This document shows, in pieces, positions 7,064-15,144 of a stretch of DNA of 41,756 nucleotides (positions are counted from its first letter, which is position 1; each line of letters starts with the position of its first letter). Location of the stretch: contig UQXC01000013.1 in assembly GCA_900544995.1 (NCBI GenBank), positions 1 to 41,756 of the forward strand, in the 5' to 3' direction. The notes beneath the pieces are model-generated. The model had not been told where the DNA came from. It saw only the letters and a list, made by a program, of their open reading frames with translations, and did no database searches. The position numbers and the translations under genes are program-made. The stretch is from an uncultured Collinsella sp. Its GTDB lineage: Bacteria > Actinomycetota > Coriobacteriia > Coriobacteriales > Coriobacteriaceae.

Positions 7064-8569
7064 ATGGCGGGCGGGCAGCACACCTACATCTGCATCGACC
7101 TCAAGACGTTTTATGCCAGCGTCGAATGCGTCGACCGTGGGCTCAATCCGCTCACCACCAACCTGGTCGTTGCCGACGAATCGCGCGGACGCACGACCAT
7201 CTGCCTCGCCATCACGCAGGCCATGAAGGACTTAGGGATTCACAATCGCTGCCGCCTATTTGAGATTCCCGATAGCATCGACTACATCAAGGCCGTACCG
7301 CGCATGCAGCACTACATGGAGGTGTCGGCGCAGATCTACGGTATCTACCTGGAATACGTCAGTCCGCAAGACGTTCACGTCTACTCAATTGACGAGTGCT
7401 TTATCGACGTGACACCCTATCTGGACCTTTATCACACCGATGCGGAAGGGCTCGCCTGCATGTTGCGCGACGAGGTCCTGGCGCGCACCGGCATCACGGC
7501 GACGGTCGGCATCGGCCCCAACCTATTCCAGGCCAAGGTTGCACTCGATATCACCGCCAAGCACGTACCCAGCCGCATCGGCATACTCAACGACGAGACC
7601 TTTCGCAAGGAAATCTGGCCCCATCGTCCCATCACCGATATCTGGGGCATCGGCCCCGGCGTGGCAGCACGACTCGAAAAATACGGCGTCTACGATCTGA
7701 TGGGCGTCGCGGCGCTCGACGAAAACCTGCTTTACGACGAGCTCGGCGTCAATGCCGAGTATCTCATCGACCACGCCTTCGGACGCGAGCCGACAACCAT
7801 CGCCGATATCCAAGCCTATCGCCCGCAAGCAACTTCGACCACTACAGGACAGGTGCTCTCGAAGGGCTATGCCTACGAGCAGGCCTACACCGTCTTGCGC
7901 GAGATGGTCGACAGTGCCGTGCTGGACTTGGTCGATAAGCACGTGGTATGTGACAGCATCTCGCTCTTTGTGGGCTACGCGAGCGAGCGCGCCGACATCC
8001 GCAGGCTTGATGCCAGCGGTACTGCACAATATGTGGACGGATGCGGACACCTGCGCTCGAGTACGTCGAGCATCGAACCCACCGCAACCGCCGGCCCCGA
8101 GCTCGCACCCCGTGCGCCCAAGCCCGTCCAGTGCGATGACGAAAGGCGTCGCCTGGTGCGCGAAGCGCAGGCAATCGATGGCATCTTTGTGGGAGAGCAT
8201 GGCGGCAAACCGCGTGGTGGCTATGCCGCGCTCTTTGCACACTCCAACGCCTCGCGCAAGCTGCCCGAGCGCACCAATTCGTTTAAGAAGATCATGGGCT
8301 ATTTCGATGACCTTTGGGCGCAAACGGTCGACCCTAAACGACCGGTCAAGCGAATCAACCTGGGCTTTGGCAACCTCATGCCCGAGGAATTTGCCACTAT
8401 CGATCTGTTTAGCGATGTCGAGGCCGATGAGCGCGAGCGCGACCTGGCGCGCGCCGTCCTGGCTGTGAAAGGCAAGTACGGCAAGAACGCGCTCGTCAAG
8501 GGATTAAGCTTTACCGCCGGCGCCACCGCGCGCGAACGCAACGACCAAGTTGGAGGACACCGTGCCTAA
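7064..8569 (+). CDS. Y-family DNA polymerase (UvrX/DinB/UmuC type)
   Basis: A 501-residue translesion polymerase. The catalytic acidic residues are D12 in ICIDLKTFYASVE and D110/E111 in YSIDECFIDVT. A helix-hairpin-helix region DIWGIGPGVAARLEKYG follows, then a little-finger region. The ATG at 7064 is preferred to the GTG at 7043 because GGGAGGG lies just before it. It overlaps the YolD-like gene by 8 bases, the usual polymerase/YolD pairing of Gram-positives. A LexA box in front indicates induction by DNA damage. There is a low-complexity Ala/Pro/Thr-rich stretch near residues 330-360. Confidence 0.92.
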   Translation: MAGGQHTYICIDLKTFYASVECVDRGLNPLTTNLVVADESRGRTTICLAITQAMKDLGIHNRCRLFEIPDSIDYIKAVPRMQHYMEVSAQIYGIYLEYVSPQDVHVYSIDECFIDVTPYLDLYHTDAEGLACMLRDEVLARTGITATVGIGPNLFQAKVALDITAKHVPSRIGILNDETFRKEIWPHRPITDIWGIGPGVAARLEKYGVYDLMGVAALDENLLYDELGVNAEYLIDHAFGREPTTIADIQAYRPQATSTTTGQVLSKGYAYEQAYTVLREMVDSAVLDLVDKHVVCDSISLFVGYASERADIRRLDASGTAQYVDGCGHLRSSTSSIEPTATAGPELAPRAPKPVQCDDERRRLVREAQAIDGIFVGEHGGKPRGGYAALFAHSNASRKLPERTNSFKKIMGYFDDLWAQTVDPKRPVKRINLGFGNLMPEEFATIDLFSDVEADERERDLARAVLAVKGKYGKNALVKGLSFTAGATARERNDQVGGHRA

Positions 8570-8987
8570 ACCCAAACAACAGCCCGTGCGCCCGCCGACC
8601 GCCTTCGAGCGCCTGGCGGACCCCGAGGGCAGACGCCGCGCCGCCGACCCCAACCTCACAGCCAACGGTGCCGTGCGCGCCAACCGCGCCGCACAGTTTA
8701 TGCCCTTTGCCGCCCTCACGGGATACTACGAACTCGTGCGCAAGCAGGAAATCACCGTCGAGCCAAAACGTGAACTCACGGAAGAAAAAGCCCTCGTGCT
8801 TTCTAAAAAGCTCGAGGGTCTCAAACGTGGCGACCTGGTCCGCGTCACCTATTACGATACGTACGGCTATCGCTCCCGCACCGGCATCCTTGACGAGGTA
8901 CTCCCTGCCTTCAGGCTCCTCAAGCTCAAAGATATCGCCATCGACTTCGACGATATCCAAGACATCGAGCTGCGCGGACGAGCCTAG
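8562..8987 (+). CDS. YolD-like protein
   Basis: 141 residues; GTG start at 8562 with GGAGG 5 bases upstream, overlapping the polymerase stop. The core RAAQFMPFAALTGYYELVRK and a C-terminal GDLVRVTYYDTYGYRSRTGILD segment (SH3-like beta pattern) match the YolD family, which is found next to UvrX-type polymerases and is thought to be a UmuD-like accessory factor. It shares the SOS transcript with the polymerase. Confidence 0.85.
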   Translation: MPKPKQQPVRPPTAFERLADPEGRRRAADPNLTANGAVRANRAAQFMPFAALTGYYELVRKQEITVEPKRELTEEKALVLSKKLEGLKRGDLVRVTYYDTYGYRSRTGILDEVLPAFRLLKLKDIAIDFDDIQDIELRGRA

Positions 8988-9013
8988 ACAAGGAAATGCA
9001 TCCAAGACGGCGC

Positions 9014-9397
9014 TTACAGCGTCATGACGTAGTAGCCCGCGTCTTTCACGGCCGTCTCGAGGACACCGCGATCAACCGGCTGCTTAGAGCGCACGCGTGC
9101 CGTGTGGTCCGCATACGTCACCGTTGCCCACACGCCATCCAGTGCATTAAGGGCATTGGCTACGTTCTGAGCGCAGCCGTCACAGCTCATGCCGCCGATG
9201 AGCAGCTCATCGCTATAGGGGTAGTGTGACGCATCGGTATCCACCACAACAACCTTTTTGGCCTTCTTACCGCTCGCGCCATCGCTGCAGCAACTCTTCC
9301 CGTGTGTCGAAGCGGCAATACGACGCAGTCCAAAAAACATGCCGACGGCAATGACGGCCAGCACGATGAGATCCGCAGGGTTGAGCAAGTCACTCAT
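9014..9397 (-). CDS. Membrane-anchored HMA domain protein, probable copper chaperone
   Basis: 127 residues. One N-terminal transmembrane helix (about 8-25), a short Cys-containing linker (C36, C37), and a C-terminal heavy-metal-associated domain with the metal-binding pair C72/C75 in GGMSCDGCAQN. HMA domains of this type carry Cu(I) to P-type ATPases; no ATPase lies beside it here. The ATG at 9397 follows GGGGAA; an upstream TTG lacks a site. A CsoR-like palindrome in its promoter supports copper control. The N-terminal layout recalls small FeoB-associated Cys-rich membrane proteins. Confidence 0.82.
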   Translation of the reverse strand: MSDLLNPADLIVLAVIAVGMFFGLRRIAASTHGKSCCSDGASGKKAKKVVVVDTDASHYPYSDELLIGGMSCDGCAQNVANALNALDGVWATVTYADHTARVRSKQPVDRGVLETAVKDAGYYVMTL

Positions 9398-9426
9398 GCG
9401 TTCCCCTTTCAAGTAGCCCTATCTAG

Positions 9427-9443
9427 ATACCCCCATGGGGTGT
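9427..9443. promoter_or_regulatory. CsoR-type copper operator
   Basis: ATACCCCCATGGGGTGT is a near-perfect palindrome of the TACCCC/GGGGTA type bound by CsoR family repressors. It lies 30 bases upstream of the HMA gene, where it would cover the transcription start. Confidence 0.55.
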
Positions 9444-9505
9444 CCCCATCTTAACCCAAAATCATGTCCGTTCGGTCAATTAGTTTCCCGCTTCAAACTT
9501 TTTTG

Positions 9506-9533
9506 TTGACCATGGCTTACTTTCGTGTATAAG
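9506..9533 (+). promoter_or_regulatory. Promoter of the DUF3793-flavodoxin pair
   Basis: TTGACC, 16-base spacer, TATAAG; close to consensus and about 40 bases before the GTG start. Confidence 0.6.
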
Positions 9534-9572
9534 TTTTCCTAGGCTAACAAGTGAGGGCTCGAAAGGGGCAAC

Positions 9573-10277
9573 GTGACTCGAACCATTGACATCCCAACAT
9601 ACCAAACGGCTGTCGTGCGCAACTGCTCCCCTACGCTCGCAGGTATCAAGCCGGCTTCGCTCTTTACCTATCCCGGCGTTTACGCCAACCAAAACGGAAA
9701 ACTCGGCGTCGCTCAAATCGAAGAGCGACGCTCTCGCCTGCTCGCCGTCATAGCCCAATGCAACCGCGAGCTCCAGCCGCTCGGGATCCATATGAGCGTT
9801 TTGGTCTGGCGCCCCTGCGGAGCGCTCATCTATGTGTACCGCCCTGCGGACCTCATGCGATACCTCTCCGACCCCCGCGCCACGACGGCGCTTGTCGCCG
9901 AAGGTTACGATGTCCACAACCTGCCCGCATCCCTGGTGCATCTCGCCGCGCGCATCACGCTGGCAAGCAGCAATGCCGCAGAAAGCGCCTATGACGGCAG
10001 TGTCTGCGCACTCGCGCGAAATAGGCACTGCGATACGGGGTGCATGTGCGAGTTCCCCCACGAAATTGGCTATTTTTTGGGCTATCCCTACGAAGATGTC
10101 CATCAGTTTATCGTCCAGCACGGCGAAAACTATAAGGTCTTTGGCGCCTGGAATGTATACACAAACGTCGAACAGGCGCTCACGACCTTCGATTCCTATC
10201 GTGCATGCACGCAATACCTTACCTACATCTATCAGCAGGGCTGCAGCTTGGCGCAACTTGCCCAGGCAACCCGATAG
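9573..10277 (+). CDS. DUF3793 family protein
   Basis: A 234-residue soluble protein of unknown function. The conserved block FPHEIGYFLGYPYEDVHQFI followed by GAWNVY is typical of DUF3793, and RNRHCDTGCMCEFPHE carries a Cys/His cluster (CDTGCMC) that could bind metal or a cofactor. GTG start at 9573 after AAGGGG. It is followed after 46 bases by flavodoxin; this neighbourhood is common for the family in anaerobes and suggests a role in electron transfer or iron-linked metabolism (inference). Confidence 0.85.
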   Translation: MTRTIDIPTYQTAVVRNCSPTLAGIKPASLFTYPGVYANQNGKLGVAQIEERRSRLLAVIAQCNRELQPLGIHMSVLVWRPCGALIYVYRPADLMRYLSDPRATTALVAEGYDVHNLPASLVHLAARITLASSNAAESAYDGSVCALARNRHCDTGCMCEFPHEIGYFLGYPYEDVHQFIVQHGENYKVFGAWNVYTNVEQALTTFDSYRACTQYLTYIYQQGCSLAQLAQATR

Positions 10278-10323
10278 AACATAGAAGCCGCGGCAACCTG
10301 CCGCACAACTGAAAGGACTCAAC

Positions 10324-10743
10324 ATGAGCAAGATCGCCGTCGTCTACTGGAGCGGCACGGGCAACACCGAGGCCATGGCAAACTTCGTTGCCGAAGGTGC
10401 AACCGATGCCGGCGCCGAGGCAGAGGTCATCTCCTGCGCCGACTTCTCTGCCGACAAGGCCACCGAATATGATGCCTTCGCCTTCGGCTGCCCAGCCATG
10501 GGCTCCGAGGAACTCGAGTACGATGAGTTCCAGCCGATGTGGGACGAGGTCAAGGAGGCTCTCGGCGACAAGAAGGTCGTCCTCTTTGGCTCCTATTCGT
10601 GGGCCGAGGGCGAGTGGATGGACAACTGGAAGGCCGACGCCGACGAGGCCGGCGTCAACGTCGTGGACTCCACCATCTGCTACGACGCGCCCGACGACGA
10701 GGGCGAGACCGCTTGCAAGGCCCTCGGAGCCGAGCTCGCGTAA
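10324..10743 (+). CDS. Flavodoxin
   Basis: 139 residues, short-chain flavodoxin. The FMN phosphate-binding loop WSGTGNTEAMA is at residues 9-19; FGCPAMGSEELEYDEF and GSYSWAEGEW form the two isoalloxazine loops. It is strongly acidic, as expected for a low-potential electron carrier that can replace ferredoxin. The ATG follows AAAGGA. Likely co-transcribed with the DUF3793 gene and ended by the hairpin at 10796-10835. Confidence 0.95.
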   Translation: MSKIAVVYWSGTGNTEAMANFVAEGATDAGAEAEVISCADFSADKATEYDAFAFGCPAMGSEELEYDEFQPMWDEVKEALGDKKVVLFGSYSWAEGEWMDNWKADADEAGVNVVDSTICYDAPDDEGETACKALGAELA

Positions 10744-10795
10744 CGAACCCAGGGCTTCCAAGAGAGCCTGCATCAAAGCGCATCCCCATCCCTAC

Positions 10796-10835
10796 AAAAG
10801 AGCGGGGCTGGATTCAAGTCCAGCCCCGCTCTTTT
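10796..10835. terminator. Bidirectional terminator
   Basis: A 17-bp stem (AAAAGAGCGGGGCTGGA with its complement) and a 6-base loop, with A-run and T-run on either side. It serves flavodoxin and the convergent ABC transporter operon. Confidence 0.9.
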
Positions 10836-10858
10836 GTAACGGCAGTTACATCAACCGG

Positions 10859-11611
10859 CTACGAGATATTGCCCAAGAACGCCTTGGTGCGCTCGCTCTT
10901 GGGGTGGTCGAAGACCTCGCTCGGCGTACCCTCTTCCACAATGACGCCTCCGTCCATAAAGACGGCGCGGTCGGCGACATCGCGGGCAAAGCCCATCTCG
11001 TGCGTCACGACGATCATGGTCATACCGTCGTGTGCCAGGTCGCGCATGACGCCCAAGACGTCGCGCACGAGCTCAGGGTCGAGCGCCGAGGTGGCCTCGT
11101 CAAAGAGCATGACGTGCGGGTTCATCGACAGGGCGCGGGCGATGGCAACGCGCTGCTGCTGGCCGCCCGAGAGCTGGCTCGGCATAAAGTCGATACGCTC
11201 GGCAAGGCCGACCTTGGTCAGCTCCTCGATGGCAATCTTCTCGGCCTCTTCCTTGCTGCGCTTGAGCACCTTTTGCTGCGCAAGCATGACGTTCTTTTTG
11301 ACCGACAGGTGCGGGAACAGGTTGAACTGCTGAAAGACCATGCCCAGGTGCGTGCGCACTTTGTTGAGGTCGACACCCTTGGCGCACACATCCACGCCCT
11401 CAACGATAATCGAGCCGCTCGTGGGATGCTCCAGACGATTGATGCAGCGAAGCATCGTCGACTTGCCCGAGCCCGAGGGGCCCAAGACCACAACGACCTC
11501 ACCCTTGTGCACATCCAGATCTATGTCGCGCAGGACCACGTTGTCGCCAAAGGCCTTCTGGAGGTTCTTGATGCTGACGACGACCTCGTTCGAGTTATTG
11601 GTTTCGCTCAT
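10859..11611 (-). CDS. Polar amino acid ABC transporter, ATP-binding protein (GlnQ type)
   Basis: 250 residues. Walker A GPSGSGKST (44-52), Q-loop VFQQFNLFPHL, signature LSGGQQQR, Walker B VMLFDEATSAL and the H-loop VVTHEM are all present. It powers the importer with the permease and binding protein encoded just upstream. The ATG at 11611 has AAGGAGG, which overlaps the permease stop region, so translation is coupled (12-base gap). Substrate class is polar amino acids by family; the exact one cannot be told. Confidence 0.95.
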   Translation of the reverse strand: MSETNNSNEVVVSIKNLQKAFGDNVVLRDIDLDVHKGEVVVVLGPSGSGKSTMLRCINRLEHPTSGSIIVEGVDVCAKGVDLNKVRTHLGMVFQQFNLFPHLSVKKNVMLAQQKVLKRSKEEAEKIAIEELTKVGLAERIDFMPSQLSGGQQQRVAIARALSMNPHVMLFDEATSALDPELVRDVLGVMRDLAHDGMTMIVVTHEMGFARDVADRAVFMDGGVIVEEGTPSEVFDHPKSERTKAFLGNIS

Positions 11612-11623
11612 GATAGGACCTCC

Positions 11624-12985
11624 TTACAGACCGGCGATGTGATCGGCAGGCGTCGCGACAACCTGTCCGGCGCTCTTTGCGGGACGCTTCTTCTTGGTCT
11701 CGGCCGTGCCCAAAAGCCTCGCCTCAAGACCGCTCACCAAGCGAGCGAGCGGCAGGGTGATGACCAGATAGAACAGGGCGGCAACCACGTACGGTGTAAT
11801 GGAGCCCGTCGTGGCCACGATGGTACGGGCGTTCATGACGATCTCGACCACACCCACGGCGGCAAGCAGCGACGTATCCTTGTAAAGCAAGATAAACTCG
11901 CTGGTCAGCGTAGGCAAAACATTGCGGAACGTCTGCGGAATCATAACGTAGAGCAGCGTCTGGAAGGCATTCATGCCCAGCGAACGCGCAGCCTCGTTCT
12001 GGCCCTTGGGGATCGACTGAATACCGGCGCGGAAGATCTCACACAAATAGGCAGACGAATTCATGGCCATGACGATGACGCCGAGCACGTAGTCATCAAC
12101 CTTGACGCCGGCCAACGGCAGACCGAAGAACGCGATATAGATCTGCAGGAATGCCGGCGTACCGCGAATGATATTCACGTAGATACCGGCAAGGCAGCGC
12201 AGGATGCGCGACTTGGAAATGCGCATGAGCGATAGGGCGAAACCGAAGGGAATTGCCAGCGGAAACGCCACAAGCACGATCGAGAGCGACATGAGGAAGC
12301 CCTTGAAGACGATCGGCAGGCTCTGGACCAAAATGACCGGGTTCAAGAACAGGCGCAGGAACATATTGGAGTTCCAGGCCTCGACCCACGGCTGCTCCTT
12401 AAGATCGGCCAGGAAGTTATCGAAGGCCGTCACGCCCTTGATCTCCACCGACGGAATCTTGGAGATCTTCTTGGTCGACCCGTCAGCGAGCGTATAGGTG
12501 CCGCTAAAGGCCTCATCGCCGCCCTCGACGGGAAACGTCACACCATAAACCTCGACACGGAAAAAGCCGCCGGCAGGCGCCGTCTCGCCAAAGTCAATCT
12601 TGAGCGTCTGGCCGTCAGCCTTGCACGTGGGTTTCATGGGCGTACGATCCATGAGGTCCTCGCCCGAGAGCATCGTCAATCGCGTGTCATCGGTACCAAA
12701 CGTCGTGCCGTCGACAAACGTCAGCGAAAGACCGCTCAGCTCCTCATCGGCATCGGCCTGGACCTCCCAGGTAATGCGCGTCTCGGTACCGCCGACCACA
12801 GCGCTGCCCGAACCGGTGTTGGGTCGAGCGGTAATCTTTGCGGTCTCAAGCGCCTGGGCGGTCGTGGGCGCATATGTCCCCACACACACCAGCGCGAGCG
12901 CCACGGCCATGACGCAGACTAGCTTTTGGAGCAAGGCGGGCAGTGGAAAACGCTGCTCCGCAGCCCCTTTGTTCAGTCGAGACAA
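11624..12985 (-). CDS. Amino acid ABC transporter permease with extracytoplasmic N-terminal domain
   Basis: 453 residues. Start is TTG at 12985 with AGGAG just upstream; longer readings to 13090 lack a site and run into a hairpin. Residues 18-45 form a signal-like hydrophobic helix ending TTAQA. Residues 46-195 are a beta-rich, Thr/Gly-rich domain that would lie outside the membrane. Residues 215-440 are a HisM/GlnP-type permease with the EAA loop EAARSLGMNAFQTLLYVMIP (331-350), which docks on the ATPase. Usual permeases are about 220 residues, so the extra domain is notable; it may help capture substrate or interact with the cell wall. Confidence 0.9.
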   Translation of the reverse strand: MSRLNKGAAEQRFPLPALLQKLVCVMAVALALVCVGTYAPTTAQALETAKITARPNTGSGSAVVGGTETRITWEVQADADEELSGLSLTFVDGTTFGTDDTRLTMLSGEDLMDRTPMKPTCKADGQTLKIDFGETAPAGGFFRVEVYGVTFPVEGGDEAFSGTYTLADGSTKKISKIPSVEIKGVTAFDNFLADLKEQPWVEAWNSNMFLRLFLNPVILVQSLPIVFKGFLMSLSIVLVAFPLAIPFGFALSLMRISKSRILRCLAGIYVNIIRGTPAFLQIYIAFFGLPLAGVKVDDYVLGVIVMAMNSSAYLCEIFRAGIQSIPKGQNEAARSLGMNAFQTLLYVMIPQTFRNVLPTLTSEFILLYKDTSLLAAVGVVEIVMNARTIVATTGSITPYVVAALFYLVITLPLARLVSGLEARLLGTAETKKKRPAKSAGQVVATPADHIAGL

Positions 12986-13053
12986 GGTGGCTCCTATCGT
13001 AGAAGTTGCCGGCAAAACGAGACGGAAATGCTCTCCGTCAAGAGAAGCGCAAA

Positions 13054-13081
13054 GGCCCTCTCCGCCAAAGCGGAAAGGGCC
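13054..13081 (-). terminator. Intercistronic hairpin between binding protein and permease
   Basis: GGCCCTCTCCGC pairs with GCGGAAAGGGCC (one mismatch, 4-base loop), followed on the minus strand by a short T-run. It probably stops part of the transcripts so that the binding protein is made in excess. Confidence 0.65.
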
Positions 13082-13103
13082 CGCGAGCAATCAAGTAGCT
13101 ATT

Positions 13104-13964
13104 TTACTTGATATTGTACTTAGCCATGAGGGCGTCAACGGTACCGTCGTCGGTCAGGTCCTTGATGGCCTGGTTGATGTCGTCCTTGAGCTTGGTGTTG
13201 CCCTGGTTGATGGCGATGGCGTACTCCTCGCCGGTGCTAATCTGCTTAATGGTCTGGCAGGTGTTGAACTGCTCGGCGGTCAGCTGGCTGGCAACGGAGC
13301 GGTTGGTGACTACGGCGTCGCCCTTATCGGACTGCAGGGCGCTGAAGCACTCGGTGGCGTCCTTGTAGGGGACAATCTTGGCCTTGGGGAAGTTCTCCTG
13401 GGCAAAGGACTCGGCGGTCGAGCCAGACTGGACGATGATGGTAGCGTCGGCGTTGTTGAGCTTCTCGCTGTAGTTGTCGGCCGTGATGTCGGTGTTATCG
13501 ACCTTGGTCACGATAGCCTGATCGTCCATGTAGTAAGAATCGGAGAAAGTGACTTCCTTCTCACGCTCGGGCGTGTCGGTGATAGCCGCGATGGAGACGT
13601 CATATTTGGCGCCCGAAGCGACGCCCGGAACAAGCGTGTCAAAGTCATTGTTGACATACTCGACATCCAGGCCCAGCTTGTCGCCGATAGCCTTGATGAG
13701 CTCAAGGTCAAAGCCCTGATAATCGCCGTTGTCATCCTTGTACTCAAACGGAGCGTACTCGGCAGAGGTGCCGACGGTCAGCGTACCGTCCTTGACGAGT
13801 GCGTACTCCTTGGAGCCGTCGACCTTCTCGACCTTAGCGTCGTCAGAGCTGCTGGAACCGGCATTAGAACCAGAGGTGGCGTTGGACGAGCCGCAGCCCG
13901 TCAGAGCGAGGGCGAGCGCCATAGCACCCGTGGCGGCAAATGCGCCAAGCTTCTTCAGCTTCAT
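13104..13964 (-). CDS. Amino acid ABC transporter substrate-binding lipoprotein
   Basis: 286 residues, family 3 solute-binding protein. Signal peptide with lipobox LTGC (C24), then a Ser/Asn-rich linker. Core motifs LTVGTSAEYAPFEYKDDNGDYQGFDLEL (split over residues 60-90 or so) and VAAITDTPEREKEVTFS fit polar amino acid binding proteins. The ATG at 13964 follows GGAAGGAG; an upstream in-frame start lacks a site. First gene of a three-gene operon with permease and ATPase. Confidence 0.94.
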   Translation of the reverse strand: MKLKKLGAFAATGAMALALALTGCGSSNATSGSNAGSSSSDDAKVEKVDGSKEYALVKDGTLTVGTSAEYAPFEYKDDNGDYQGFDLELIKAIGDKLGLDVEYVNNDFDTLVPGVASGAKYDVSIAAITDTPEREKEVTFSDSYYMDDQAIVTKVDNTDITADNYSEKLNNADATIIVQSGSTAESFAQENFPKAKIVPYKDATECFSALQSDKGDAVVTNRSVASQLTAEQFNTCQTIKQISTGEEYAIAINQGNTKLKDDINQAIKDLTDDGTVDALMAKYNIK

Positions 13965-14111
13965 AATCAGTCTCCTTCCGGTGACCTCGTTTGATTCAGA
14001 GGTCTGCAAAAACTGTTGGCTATTATGCACCCGGAATTACGAATCTGCAATGAGAAAACTGATTGAAACAAACCCATAACGTGAATTGAATACTCTACTT
14101 TGTGACAGTCG

Positions 14112-14978
14112 TTACTGCTGCAATGACCTTAATAGTCTAATTTCAGCTGCATAACCTGCAAGTTCGTTCGGAGTCTCCAAAATAAACGGCAGCGAACGCA
14201 AACGGCCATTCGATACAATATTCTGCATAACCTGTATACCGCCACCAAATTCCTCGCCGCCAAGGTATCCCTTGCCGATGCACTCGTGACGATCTTTATG
14301 GGCGCCACAAGGGTTCTTCGAATCGTTGATGTGTACGGCATGCAAGCGATCGATACCCACCACGCGGTCGAACTCGTCGAGTACGCCGTCCAGATCATGG
14401 ATGATGTCGTAGCCGGCATCGCTCACATGGCAGGTGTCCAAACAAACGCCCAGCTTATCGGACAGCTCTGGGCACTTGGCGGCAACGCCCTCGATAATGC
14501 ACGCCAGTTCTTCAAAGCTACGGCCCACCTCGGTGCCCTTGCCTGCCATGGTCTCAAGCAATACCGTCGTCTGCTGTCCCTCAAACATCACCTGGCACAG
14601 CGTGTCGACAATCATCTGAATGCCGACGTCTGCCCCCTGTCCCACATGCGCACCGGGATGAAAATTGTAGTAGTTGCCGGGCAGTGCTTCCATGCGCTGC
14701 AGATCCTCGGCCATGGCCTCCAGGGCAAACTCGCGCGCTCGCTCCTTAGCGGAGCAGGGGTTATAGGTATACGGGGCATGCGCCACCAGCGGTCCAAAGT
14801 CGTTTTGCGCCATAAGCTCGCGCAGAGCCGCCACGTCATCCATGTCAAGGTCTTTTGCCTTGCCACCGCGCGGGTTGCGCGTAAAGAACGCAAAGGTATT
14901 GGCGCCAATGGACAACGCCGTCTCTCCCATTGCCCGATAGCCCTTCGTCGTCGAAAGATGACATCCGATCGTCAGCAT
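14112..14978 (-). CDS. nfo: Endonuclease IV (AP endonuclease)
   Basis: 288 residues. Cuts DNA at abasic sites during base excision repair using a trinuclear zinc site. Ligand-bearing motifs are visible: AHAPYTYNP, YNFHPGAHVG, LLETMAGKGTE, CLDTCHVSDAGYDI and HINDSKNPCG followed by DRHECIGKG. The ATG at 14978 (MLTIGCHLS) has GGGGGAG upstream; a TTG two codons earlier is less likely. A conserved hairpin element sits directly before the ribosome-binding site. Confidence 0.94.
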   Translation of the reverse strand: MLTIGCHLSTTKGYRAMGETALSIGANTFAFFTRNPRGGKAKDLDMDDVAALRELMAQNDFGPLVAHAPYTYNPCSAKERAREFALEAMAEDLQRMEALPGNYYNFHPGAHVGQGADVGIQMIVDTLCQVMFEGQQTTVLLETMAGKGTEVGRSFEELACIIEGVAAKCPELSDKLGVCLDTCHVSDAGYDIIHDLDGVLDEFDRVVGIDRLHAVHINDSKNPCGAHKDRHECIGKGYLGGEEFGGGIQVMQNIVSNGRLRSLPFILETPNELAGYAAEIRLLRSLQQ

Positions 14979-14998
14979 CTCCAACTCCCCCTCATCAG

Positions 14999-15061
14999 TT
15001 GCGGTGAAATACGGTCTATTGGTGCCTTATTTTGGCGCAAACAGACCGTATTCCACCGCAA
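14999..15061. repeat. Covarying hairpin element, copy 1
   Basis: TTGCGGTGAAATACGGTCT pairs with AGACCGTATTCCACCGCAA (one mismatch in 19) around a 25-base loop containing TGCCTTATT. It lies about 20 bases before the nfo start. A homologous copy with a different inner stem is at 16181-16243. Confidence 0.75.
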
Positions 15062-15144
15062 GTTATAAAAGGGGCATCAGAGATGTGGGCCGCCAGGCAC
15101 CACGGGCGCCGGCGTCATGATCCCCTACGCGTCAGCGCCAAGTC

